NCBI GenBank assembly: GCA_036939975.1
Contig: JALLPB010000579.1
Span: forward strand, 1 to 14,512
Source of the DNA: Cyclostephanos tholiformis
Lineage: Eukaryota > Bacillariophyta > Thalassiosirophyceae > Thalassiosirales > Thalassiosiraceae
DNA: 14,512 bases
Direction: 5' to 3'
Made by a program: the position numbers and the translations under genes. A model generated the notes under the pieces. The model saw only the letters and a program-made list of their open reading frames with translations. It made no database searches and had not been told where the DNA came from. Below are positions 1-7,635 of this stretch, one piece after another. How positions within the stretch are numbered: the first letter of the stretch is position 1; each line of letters opens with the position of its first letter.

Positions 1-584
1 AAATTGATCCCCCCCCGCCCAACTCAATTGCCCCCACAACGATCAAATCGTGCTCTCCCTGTGGCCCCCGTCGTTCTCTCCTTTCATCTCATCTCTCGTC
101 CATCAATGCCGCTCGTGTTTTGTTGATTGTTGCATTTTTTACAACATTTTGCAGCAATTTAAAGCCACGACCTGTTCTAATTTTTTTTAATTTTTGTCGC
201 CTCATTTGCCACCGCCATACGGTTGTAAAATGCACCTCCCACAAGTTCCGCCACGGTTGTGCTTCCTCTCCGATGCCCTCTCTCGCTGCGAGCCTGATCC
301 TCTGGTGTATTGTTGCTTAGTTTTTATTGGCGGTCTCCTAACGCCTGGGCCCCATTCCCCTCTCTCTTTCACAATGTGTCACGTTTGGTGCCCAAAGCAG
401 CCCCCCCAGTGCAAATTAAATGATATCACACATGCCCCGCGTTGGGCACAATGTAATGAGCTTGCGTGTCTTTCCTGGTTGGGTGGTGGATAGCAACGGG
501 CGGCGGGAGAGGCGGTGAGGTCCGTCAACAGAATTCAGAAAAAAATCAGTTCAACACCCGGCCCAACCAGGGCATCAACACACA
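1..584. other. Intergenic stretch, no gene recognised
   Basis: I see no supported gene here. The short open frames have pyrimidine-rich, low-complexity translations without recognisable motifs. The stretch contains C-runs near 10-18 and T-rich tracts near 135-190. It could be the downstream flank of a gene outside the window or decayed repeat DNA. Confidence 0.5.
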
Positions 585-876
585 AACATCTGTGGCCTTG
601 AGACGTGGCAGATCAGGAGAAATGAGAGGGGGAGCCTCTAAGGAGTACATAGAGGGGGCTAATTATCTAGAAAAACGAGAAGTGCCCCTTATGCCTCGAC
701 GTCTCTTATGCCCCGACATCTACGGTAGTATAAGCCGGGGCATAAGAGACCCCGGGGCATAAGAGACACTTCCCCTTTTACTAGATAATTAGCCGCCTCT
801 ACGTACTCATTAGATGCTCCCCTCTTGTTTCTCCCGATCTGCTATGGCTAGGCCTTAGTACAAGGCCACAGGTGTT
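585..876. repeat. Long imperfect palindrome (foldback/MITE-like)
   Basis: The arms 585-728 and about 729-876 are imperfect reverse complements. Matching blocks include CTGTGGCCTTG (590-600) with CAAGGCCACAG (861-871), CTAATTATCTAG (659-670) with its complement at 781-792, and GTCTCTTATGCCCC (701-714) with GGGGCATAAGAGAC (737-750 and 754-767). The centre, near 721-735, holds the 28-bp end motif that recurs at 3405-3432. The structure resembles a foldback or palindromic MITE related to the adjacent transposon. Substitutions scattered through both arms suggest that it is not very recent. Confidence 0.75.
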
Positions 877-1015
877 CTCACATTGAGGAGAGCTTTCTGG
901 CAATCCCCAACATGCCCTAGTCGGGCCTGGGTGCAATGCGATTTATGGTGCAGCCACGCCCTACCAAGGCACATGGAACAAAAAGTGAATGCACACAACT
1001 CACACAACCTCCACC

Positions 1016-1663
1016 ATGGAGGCCTCCTCTTGCCGCCTCTGGCAGTGCAGTACTTGCACTTATGCCGAAAATAGGTGCACTGCAGTTGAGCACGTGATGT
1101 GCGGTGCCATCATCCATGCGAAGCGCCAGGCGTTGCCCGTTCTGTTGTCCGATGCTGTCGTGTCGAAGCCGAGCAAGGGGACAAAGAAGCCTCCCCCCCA
1201 AGATCCTCCTCCCCCCACACATCCGTCTGGTGTTGTTGTGGATGTCGTGGGGACGAACAGGCGCGATCGTGGGCGCTCCTGCGAGGAGCATCCTAATGGG
1301 TGTGGCGCAGCGGTCCTAGCGGACGACGTCGTTGTCCGCGTCCGGAAGGTGCAGATCCTCGTCGAGTCGGGCTTTTTGGGTCAGGGCAAGATGAGGGAGG
1401 AGACGGCGCTAACCGTCAACTGGGTTAGCGACGGCATCGACCGATGCCGCATCGGCTTCCTCCCCAAGGCGTACGTTCCACATGCGAAGATGTGGGATGG
1501 CGCGTTGTGCCAGGTAGTGTTTGTCGGTGCGGCGGACGATCCCTCGTTGATCGTTCGCCGCAAATTTAACCATTGCTGCGGCTACGCGCGCGTGGCGGTG
1601 ATTTCTGCGATTGGCGGGGATGTAAAGGTGTTCCATGACAAGTACGAGGCGACGATGGATTAA
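1016..1663 (+). CDS. Small zinc-finger protein of the transposon (unknown function)
   Basis: The predicted protein has 215 residues. I chose the ATG at 1016 because it sits in a strong context (CCACCATGG); an in-frame ATG lies nine codons upstream at 989. Residues 9-28 fit the RanBP2-type zinc finger W-x-C-x2-C-x3-N-x6-C-x2-C exactly (W9, C11, C14, N18, C28), except that His25 stands at the third metal ligand. A Lys/Pro-rich linker with a run of prolines follows. The second half is a Val-rich, probably beta-rich domain containing IDRCRIGFLPKAY, vaguely like HIRAN domains, but I would not name it on that. The ORF lies inside the transposon ends and converges on the transposase, so it may be an accessory transposon protein. 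It could instead be a captured host gene. The coding call is fairly good; the role is unknown. Confidence 0.6.
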   Translation: MEASSCRLWQCSTCTYAENRCTAVEHVMCGAIIHAKRQALPVLLSDAVVSKPSKGTKKPPPQDPPPPTHPSGVVVDVVGTNRRDRGRSCEEHPNGCGAAVLADDVVVRVRKVQILVESGFLGQGKMREETALTVNWVSDGIDRCRIGFLPKAYVPHAKMWDGALCQVVFVGAADDPSLIVRRKFNHCCGYARVAVISAIGGDVKVFHDKYEATMD

Positions 1664-1789
1664 AACGTAGTAATTTAATATTGATTAACATATAGTGATT
1701 TAATTAATATAAACAACGAAGAGAGTAATGATTAAATTAATTAATAATTTTTTAATTAAATAATATAAAAGAAATGTCCCGCACACCAG
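1664..1789. other. AT-rich convergent 3' spacer inside the transposon
   Basis: This 126-bp stretch lies between the two convergent stop codons. It is strongly AT-rich, with several TTAATTAA-like blocks (around 1700-1765). It contrasts with the GC-richer ORFs on both sides and probably supplies the polyadenylation regions of both transcripts. Confidence 0.5.
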
Positions 1790-3175
1790 TTAATCCTCGC
1801 CATCGTTACTCTCCTCCCCTTCGTCATCGCTGTCGAATAGCGAGTCGTTGTTAGCATCGCTGTCGTCGTTTTCATCGCCCTTGTTCCCGTCATCATCCCC
1901 GACATCATCCTCTTCATAAACAAGACCGGGGAACCAGTCAAACCCCGTCCTGCGCCAACAATTACGCAGGACGCGTGTCCCCACCATCTCCCAAAAAACT
2001 GTCGCCATCCACTCACTCACCTCCTCGCGCGTCGCATCACGAACTGCATCAACCTCGTCGAGGAGGTTGGTGAGCCACTCCTCCCACAATCGTCGAACGC
2101 GAGCCTTGAAGGATCGGTTTACGCCGACATCTAATGGCTGGCACATCCCCGTGCAGCCGCCGGGGATGTGTATAACCTCCACTCCTAACGCCTGGATTCG
2201 TGAAACAACCGACGTCATCATATGACAACGGTACGAATCGAGGAGGAGGACAGGGATAATGCCCTCCGGCGGAGGGTTCGCCGCGAGGTACGCGGCAAAA
2301 ACATCATCCACCCACTGGAACATTGCGCGCTCGTCCATCCACGCGGCGTCTTGACACGCGTAGATGGATGTGGGGTCGAAGGTGGGGAGCTCGCGTTGAA
2401 CAATCTTGCCGTCGGGCTTACCTTTGAATATCACCATCGGCGTTAGAAAATCGCCAGCGGCCGTGACGGTGAGAGCTGCCGTTGCTCTTTTCGTCGAATT
2501 TGACGACTTGCGGACAAAAATCGTCTTCGTCCCTCTCTTTTCGAGCGTAGTTGATGACTCATAGGAAAAGAAAAGGGGGGTTTGGTCCATGTTGAAGATG
2601 TACCGCATATCACGGTGTGGACCAACGAGGAGCGGACGGGTCTCGTCGAGGAAGGCCTTGGCCTCGTCACTCACCTCGCGGAACTCACGAGTCGCTTGGT
2701 GGGTCGCACGGCGGTAAACGTAGTTGTGACGTCGCAAAAAGCGAGCGACAGCCTTCAACTTTGCGTTGAAGGACTTGGGGTTGAAGGTGTCGCGAAGCAG
2801 GGCCGACGCCCTGCAGGCAACAAGCGTGTTCCGCACGTTGATGCCCTGCTCGCGCTTGGCGAACATGAACTGAAGAAGCTCCATCTCGATGGACCCCAGC
2901 AGAGTACCTGCAGGGCCATCGAGAATGGCCTTTTTATTGCGGGCTTGGGGCTGATCTGCGATGGCAGCGCGGATCGTAGGAAGTTCCTTGTGCCACCTGG
3001 CAAGCACTTGGAACGGCACGCAAATCACCTCAGCAGCTCTGCGGAGGGACAAATTGCACTCCCGTCGCAAGCGGCTGCTCTCGTCGATAAGCATCAGCTT
3101 CTCGACGAGAGCATACCGCTTGCGAACCTTGCCAGAAGCTCCTCCTGGCGCCCGGAGGAGGATGGAGCGAGGCAT
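1790..3175 (-). CDS. Pogo/Tigger-like transposase, DDE_1 superfamily endonuclease
   Basis: This is a cut-and-paste transposase that would bind the element's inverted ends and catalyse strand cleavage and transfer in the nucleus. From the Met at 3175 it has 461 residues. The frame is open to an earlier ATG at 3346, but those 57 residues are hydrophobic and Pro-rich and unlike a DNA-binding N-terminus. In order, it has a basic helix-turn-helix segment (residues about 15-65), a second CENP-B-like helix-turn-helix region with FLRRHNYVYRRATHQ (about 146-160), then the DDE_1 fold. The catalytic Asp residues are visible in NMDQTP (D197), LLLDSYRCH (D313) and CQPLDVGVN (D349); the last two have 35 residues between them. 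GDFLTPMVIFKGKP and the long acidic tail are also typical of this family. No stop or frameshift interrupts it, so it may be active. It converges on the zinc-finger ORF. Confidence 0.9.
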   Translation of the reverse strand: MPRSILLRAPGGASGKVRKRYALVEKLMLIDESSRLRRECNLSLRRAAEVICVPFQVLARWHKELPTIRAAIADQPQARNKKAILDGPAGTLLGSIEMELLQFMFAKREQGINVRNTLVACRASALLRDTFNPKSFNAKLKAVARFLRRHNYVYRRATHQATREFREVSDEAKAFLDETRPLLVGPHRDMRYIFNMDQTPLFFSYESSTTLEKRGTKTIFVRKSSNSTKRATAALTVTAAGDFLTPMVIFKGKPDGKIVQRELPTFDPTSIYACQDAAWMDERAMFQWVDDVFAAYLAANPPPEGIIPVLLLDSYRCHMMTSVVSRIQALGVEVIHIPGGCTGMCQPLDVGVNRSFKARVRRLWEEWLTNLLDEVDAVRDATREEVSEWMATVFWEMVGTRVLRNCWRRTGFDWFPGLVYEEDDVGDDDGNKGDENDDSDANNDSLFDSDDEGEESNDGED

Positions 3176-3404
3176 TGCACGAGGGGGAGGAGAGGTGTTC
3201 TTCGTCAAGAATCGACGATTTTGGGGAGGAGGGGTTGTGAGTATGGCGCATCCAGCGCGCCAAACATTCAAAATAAAAAGCCCACGAAGGACCAATACAA
3301 CTAAAGTCTCGTAGAAAAGGAATTTTAATTCCAACGCAGACATCATACAAAACCCCCCAAAAACTTTTTTGAATAAATTAGACGGTGCTTTCTGCCTTTT
3401 ACCT

Positions 3405-3432
3405 GTCTCTTATGCCCCGGCATCAACGGTAG
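3405..3432. repeat. Right-end copy of the transposon terminal motif
   Basis: This 28-bp motif matches 701-728 in the same orientation at 26 of 28 positions. It is inverted relative to 723-750. It lies about 230 bp upstream of the chosen transposase start, where a right terminal inverted repeat would be expected. Confidence 0.7.
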
Positions 3433-3533
3433 ACGATATGTTCGGTAGTAGTGCATCATCATCATCAGCTCAGAGAAAAAAATTACAACTTAGATACTGG
3501 GATATGTTGAGCACCTGACATAGAAAAAGGAAG

Positions 3534-3770
3534 ATGATGCTCCTCTCGTGGATTTTCCATCGCCTTTATGCAACAGCAGTTATTGCCACTGCTGTTGATA
3601 CAGTGCGAGGAACGAATGAAGATTGCGGCTGCCAAACTCGATTCACCTCTACGAGACCTACGAATGAAAATGCATTATCAATTCTATCCGGTCTCGATAA
3701 GAAGGTCCACCCCCGTATGAGTGGACCATACAAAATATCATATAACCACGGTGATCTCATTGCCGACCTT
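3534..3770 (+). CDS. Possible first exon of the UPF0548 gene, or separate small ORF
   Basis: The open frame from ATG 3534 runs to 3776 (80 residues). It begins with a hydrophobic stretch (LLSWIF...LYATAVIATAV) that could be a weak signal sequence. I do not recognise the rest. A GTATGA donor at 3771 (phase 0) and an AAATTAG acceptor ending at 3859 would join it in frame to an open extension upstream of the UPF0548 ATG. This would give a 312-residue protein from 3534-3770 plus 3860-4561 with an 89-bp intron. A second model uses the donor at 3751 and the acceptor ending at 3944. The joining is inference; it could also be a chance ORF. Confidence 0.35.
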
Positions 3771-3937
3771 GTATGACACCCGCCTCGCTTATATGTTTAT
3801 GCGCCCGCCTCTCATGACACCTGCCTGCTCCCATTTTCTGCGATTTAAACTTAAATTAGTTAGACGAAGTAGGCATCACGCGACCTACTACCGGCGCTGA
3901 TCCTTTCCCGTCATGCCGGGGTTACACAAATAAAACC

Positions 3938-4561
3938 ATGCCAGATTCATCTTTAGTTAGAGAATCACGGTTAGAGGGTTCATTCTATGACGACGACGCA
4001 ACGATCATATGTAGCAGCACAACCATCGACGGATGGAGAGTTCTACGATATCGCAAGAGGGTAGGATTTGGAAGAAGGTGTTACAGACGAGTGCAACACG
4101 CTATGCTCGATTGGGATTTTGAAGCATGCGATGGCAATAGATGCATGGGTATCTTCTCAACAGCGAAGTCGAATAGGGCTGCCGGTCTTAGATTTTTGAC
4201 TAGGAGACACCTGTTGGCAACATTCACAGGAATAAGCTTCCCGAAACCGCTCAAACCTCTATTTGTCATTAATCCTGTTCATGTGGTATATGAAGTCAAG
4301 AATTCGCGGCGCCTGGTTCCAACCTCCTTGTGTTCGTCCACTGCTTATGCCACGCTTACGGGCCATCTACTGGCAGGCGAAGAGAGAGTCACTGTGTTAC
4401 TAGATGCGGGAGATGCAGTTTCCGTCGAGATTCTGTCGTTTTCGCGGCCGACTACTACACTGAAAGGAAAATTCATCTGGCCTCTAATTCGTGGAATGCA
4501 ACGACGATTTTTCCTAGCTGAGATCCATCATTTAGAAAAGATTGCTCAGAGCGAAACATGA
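3938..4561 (+). CDS. UPF0548 / DUF1990 family protein
   Basis: The 207-residue protein carries the DUF1990 pattern found in bacterial and plant UPF0548 proteins. It has DGWRVLRYRKRVGFG (residues 31-45), a WDFE segment (59-62), a central VVYEV strand (116-120), the signature AYATLTGHLLAGEERV (136-151) and SVEILSFSRP (162-171). The C-terminal helix has an RGMQRRF segment. The length is normal for the family. The biochemical function of UPF0548 is not known to me; plant members have been treated as conserved proteins of uncertain role. The ATG at 3938 lies in an open frame extending back to 3860, so the true N-terminus may be upstream (see 3534-3770). It converges with the Sec1 gene, with 229 bp between the stop codons. 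Confidence 0.85.
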   Translation: MPDSSLVRESRLEGSFYDDDATIICSSTTIDGWRVLRYRKRVGFGRRCYRRVQHAMLDWDFEACDGNRCMGIFSTAKSNRAAGLRFLTRRHLLATFTGISFPKPLKPLFVINPVHVVYEVKNSRRLVPTSLCSSTAYATLTGHLLAGEERVTVLLDAGDAVSVEILSFSRPTTTLKGKFIWPLIRGMQRRFFLAEIHHLEKIAQSET

Positions 4562-4790
4562 GTTTGATGTCATCTCACATAACGAAATGATAGCTCATAC
4601 TATAAATTGTTCATCATCTCTTTGCTCCTTACATTTTACTATACTGCTTCTCACGGCAAGAGCTTTTAGATTGCTCGCTGGTGGAGGACATCGCTTTGTA
4701 GGTCGTTTATTATTATGCCGAACCATATTGCTCCTCCGGAAAACACAATACACATCAAATATAACAAAGTCGTCCTCTAATCCCCACGAC
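4562..4790. other. Convergent 3' intergenic spacer
   Basis: The spacer separates the stop codons of the UPF0548 gene (plus) and the Sec1 gene (minus). It holds no convincing coding signal. Both 3' untranslated regions should lie in it. Confidence 0.5.
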
Positions 4791-6971
4791 TCATCCCAAA
4801 CTATGTAGATCATCGATGAAGTCCTTCGGCGAAATGCACCTCGTGGACCCGATCACGATCTCCGTCCCCGTGGAATTCATCACCTCCCTAGCCGCGCGCA
4901 GCTCGGAGTAGCAAAGCCCCCCCGCCATGAAGACGATCTGCCTCCCCGCGTGGGTCGACTTTTTCTTTCCGAGACTCGCGGTGACGCTCCCCCCCACTCC
5001 GGTTCCGTTGCCGTTGCTCTTCGACCAACCGGAGGTCGTCGACGTGGACTTCCTAACGCTCTTGGCCTGGGTCGTGGACGACGGCGCGAGCATCGTTTCG
5101 GCATCGGGCAAAGGCAGGACGCTCGGGAAGTCGTCCACGCTCAGGCTTCCCTTGGCCGCGTTCTCCATGATCGACTTCAACAGGCAGACATATCGACTCG
5201 ACGAGTATTCCGACTCGCTCTCGCCACCCTTTCCACCGTGGTAGGAACCAACGCGCGCATCCCGGACCTTGGCGGCGAGCTTGCCCACACCGCCCGCCTT
5301 CCCGTTATCGTCCTCGCGAATCAGGGGGCACCCCATCCTCTCGAGGTTGTTGAACGTTCGTAATTCGTTAGGGGATATATTCGCCTCCGTGAGAAGCTTT
5401 TGCAAATCTCCGCCCGATAGGCCGCGTTGGCTCACTATGACGATGGCGAGCAGGCGCAGGCGCATGGCCGAATCGGTCGGCCTGGAACGGAATTGTTCCA
5501 CCACCCTCCCCAGCAGCTCCTTGAGCTTCGGCGTACGGCCCTCGTCGGTCTTGCCGGTGGCGAGGGTCTGTTCCAGGTCGGACAGTTCGAGCAATCCCTG
5601 CCTGTTGAACTGATCCATGCACTGATGAGCGATTTGCATGTGCTGCGATAACTTCGACATGATCTCCCTGTATTCCGGCAGCGCCCGTAGGGCCTTGGCC
5701 ATCTGGTTGATCGATAACGCCTTCCCCCCCCCGTCCTTCCTCCCGAGGGCCGACACGCTAGTATTCGAGTTCACGATGTCGCGTATCTTCGCGCTCAACG
5801 TCTGTATCACGTCGGCGATGTGCTTCCCCCTCAATTCCACCCACACCTCGTCGTTGTCGTTCAGTAGTGCGTCCATCTTCGTCGTCCCCTCCTCCCCCCC
5901 CTTGTTCGACGAGCCGCCGTCCTTGTCCTTGACAGTGCCCGCGTTGACGCTTTCGTAGGTGATCCGATCGTCGTCGATGGGGAGCAAGTCGTTGACCATC
6001 GCCTCGTAGGTGAATTCGTGTATCAACGGGGATAGACAATCGTCCCTCCGATCGAGCAATAGCAAAGTCGCGCGATCTGTATTGGGATGCAGCCCGTCGC
6101 CGTTGTACCACCACTCGTCGTTCGAGCCAACGAATTCGTTCATCCTCCTTTGGAAGAGGAATGCGAGGTTCTTGGTCAAGGAGTCGTTCGCGCGATAACG
6201 AACGTGCGGATACTCGTTCAACGTGGCGCAGACGGTAACGAGCTTGGACGCCATGCGTTCCCACGGTGGACTCGACGTCGACGACGACGTCGGACTTAGG
6301 TATAGATCGGCATAGACGGAGGGATATGCCGATTTCTTACCCCCCATGTCGAAGTGAAACGCCATCGCCTCCTTGACCAGGAAGTCGAGATTGACCTCCT
6401 TCAGGACCCTGACGCGCCTAACGAGTTCCTTGCACGATTTGATCCTATCGAACAGTTGATCGGGCAAGCGACCGAGGAAGTATAGGAAGACGGCATCGCC
6501 GTACGGCGGTCCCCCCCCCCTGGGCGTCCAATCCTCGATTATCCTGGCGACGCTATTCTCGTTCGGTTCGACGAGGTACATAACCGCCTGATCCCGAAAT
6601 GGCGCACGCTTCTTGAGCAAATCCTCGACTATGGATACCCTGTGTTCCATTAGGTTGTACATCCCCACGCTCGACGATACGACGCGCAGGGACTCCGGAT
6701 CGACGACGAGTACCATCCACGATGAAGGCGACGTTAATGCAGCGCACGACATCGTGAATACGTCCTCGAGCAATTGACGACGCACGATCCCGAGGAGGGT
6801 GGGACGCACGACCGACGATGCGAGTCCCGCCGCCGACGAGCGACGTCGACCGCCGCCGCCCCCGTCGAACGAATTGCCGCCCCCGCCGCCCCCGCCGCCG
6901 CCGCCGCCGGAGGAGGAGGAGGAGGCGAACGACGTCATCTTCTTCTTGATTCGGGGGGCGATGCTCGTCAT
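4791..6971 (-). CDS. Sec1/Munc18 (SM) family protein
   Basis: SM proteins bind syntaxins and assembling SNARE complexes and promote vesicle fusion, here most likely secretory (Sec1/KEULE/Munc18 class). The 726-residue product starts at the ATG at 6971. The frame is open to 7232, but the extra 87 residues are low-complexity and coded by G/C-run DNA. After a Lys-rich and poly-Gly/Ser N-terminus, domain 1 begins near residue 60 (RRQLLEDVF, then MVLVVDPESLRVVSS, then VEDLLKKRAPFRDQAVMYLVEP). LLLDRRDDCLSPLIHEFTYEAMVNDLL follows in mid-protein, then DEVWVELRGKHIADV. The C-terminus has QIVFMAGGLCYSELRAAREV, IVIGSTRCISPKDF and a final DDLHSLG. These are diagnostic SM blocks. Insertions rich in Gly/Ser/Lys lie before the VWVELR block and before the last strand. 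It is intronless. An ATG 11 codons downstream (6938) is an alternative start. Confidence 0.93.
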   Translation of the reverse strand: MTSIAPRIKKKMTSFASSSSSGGGGGGGGGGGNSFDGGGGGRRRSSAAGLASSVVRPTLLGIVRRQLLEDVFTMSCAALTSPSSWMVLVVDPESLRVVSSSVGMYNLMEHRVSIVEDLLKKRAPFRDQAVMYLVEPNENSVARIIEDWTPRGGGPPYGDAVFLYFLGRLPDQLFDRIKSCKELVRRVRVLKEVNLDFLVKEAMAFHFDMGGKKSAYPSVYADLYLSPTSSSTSSPPWERMASKLVTVCATLNEYPHVRYRANDSLTKNLAFLFQRRMNEFVGSNDEWWYNGDGLHPNTDRATLLLLDRRDDCLSPLIHEFTYEAMVNDLLPIDDDRITYESVNAGTVKDKDGGSSNKGGEEGTTKMDALLNDNDEVWVELRGKHIADVIQTLSAKIRDIVNSNTSVSALGRKDGGGKALSINQMAKALRALPEYREIMSKLSQHMQIAHQCMDQFNRQGLLELSDLEQTLATGKTDEGRTPKLKELLGRVVEQFRSRPTDSAMRLRLLAIVIVSQRGLSGGDLQKLLTEANISPNELRTFNNLERMGCPLIREDDNGKAGGVGKLAAKVRDARVGSYHGGKGGESESEYSSSRYVCLLKSIMENAAKGSLSVDDFPSVLPLPDAETMLAPSSTTQAKSVRKSTSTTSGWSKSNGNGTGVGGSVTASLGKKKSTHAGRQIVFMAGGLCYSELRAAREVMNSTGTEIVIGSTRCISPKDFIDDLHSLG

Positions 6972-7005
6972 GATGCGGCGTACCGATGATTTATTATTGA
7001 CCGTA

Positions 7006-7035
7006 GGGGCGGGGAGGGGGGGGGAGGGGGGAGGG
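7006..7035 (+). other. G-rich tract, possible G-quadruplex
   Basis: Several runs of at least three Gs lie within 30 bp on the plus strand, starting about 35 bp upstream of the chosen Sec1 start codon. The Sec1 transcript would carry the C-rich complement. The pattern fits a G-quadruplex consensus; function is inference. Confidence 0.4.
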
Positions 7036-7339
7036 TAAGAGTGCCGCTTTTTAAGGCACACGGCTGGAAATCTTGATCCTGTGTCGACGTCGTAGTAGTA
7101 GTAAGGTTTTTGTCGGCGCCGCGCTGCATGCAGCGGCGTTTTTCTTTTATCCCCTAATACCCCCTCCTCTTTTGATTCCTCTCCCCAACCCCGCCCGGCC
7201 CCCCCCCCAAATCTAGTCACGGCCCCCCCCAAATTTCATTTTTTTTGGGACTCAACTCTCAACGGCGGATTTTTCGGAGGTACCATATGTATTCAATTCT
7301 ACGTAGGAATACTTTGATCTGTGTTTGATATTATTGAGG

Positions 7340-7410
7340 GTTACTCTCACACACACTGGGCGGGGGGGCATCACATGCACCTGAGTGGGCAGAGGCAGTG
7401 TGTGAGTAAC
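7340..7410. repeat. Interrupted inverted repeat
   Basis: GTTACTC plus ACACACTG (7340-7358, with four extra bases TCAC in the middle) pairs with CAGTGTGTGAGTAAC (7396-7410). This gives 15 base pairs around a G-rich loop of 37 bases. It lies about 225 bp upstream of the channel start codon. It could form a cruciform or an RNA hairpin; nothing more can be said. Confidence 0.55.
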
Positions 7411-7635
7411 GCAAGGTCGATTCATCCAGCATGATATTATGAGGAGGAACCCAGTCGAGGGGAGATAAGGGGAGAGAACAGCCACTCACAATACCGATAC
7501 GGATCCCATTCATTCGTCGCATGGTGCGATCGAATGACCTTCCTTGCTTGATTCTACATGGCCACATGGCTAAACGGGGGGGGATGTTTTAGAAAATCGG
7601 CGGACAAATAATAATGGCGATGACAACTAAGTAAA

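Larger units (their letters stand above)
723..3429. mobile_element. Candidate pogo/Tc1-mariner-type DNA transposon
   Basis: The left end (723-750) and the reverse complement of the right end (3429 down to 3405) share GCCGGGGCATAAGAGAC. The outermost bases are similar apart from a small indel. A TA dinucleotide lies outside each end (721-722 and 3430-3431), the target duplication expected of Tc1/mariner/pogo elements, although a 2-bp match is weak evidence. Between the ends are two convergent ORFs, a DDD transposase (minus) and a zinc-finger protein (plus), separated by an AT-rich 126-bp spacer that probably carries both 3' ends. The exact left boundary is uncertain because the same end motif occurs in the neighbouring palindrome. 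Confidence 0.6.
6972..7635. promoter_or_regulatory. Divergent 5' region between Sec1 and CSC1-like genes
   Basis: The two divergently oriented start codons (6971 minus, 7636 plus) are 664 bp apart, so both promoters probably lie here. I see no unambiguous TATA box or initiator. The region contains a G-rich tract (7006-7035), a near-palindrome (7117-7138), C-runs near 7200-7230 and an interrupted inverted repeat (7340-7410). No coding sequence is supported. Confidence 0.45.

Noticed and set aside
194..493. 99-codon open frame in the left flank
   Set aside because: It has a Cys/Pro-rich translation without motifs and is overlapped by other equally poor frames.
2582..3304. Long plus-strand open frame (240 codons) opposite the transposase
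   Set aside because: It is antisense to the DDE transposase, has no recognisable motif, and its openness follows from the coding strand's composition.
6972..7232. Extended N-terminus of the Sec1 protein (87 more residues)
   Set aside because: It is low-complexity sequence coded by G/C homopolymers with no family similarity. The ATG at 6971 leads soon into the conserved domain.
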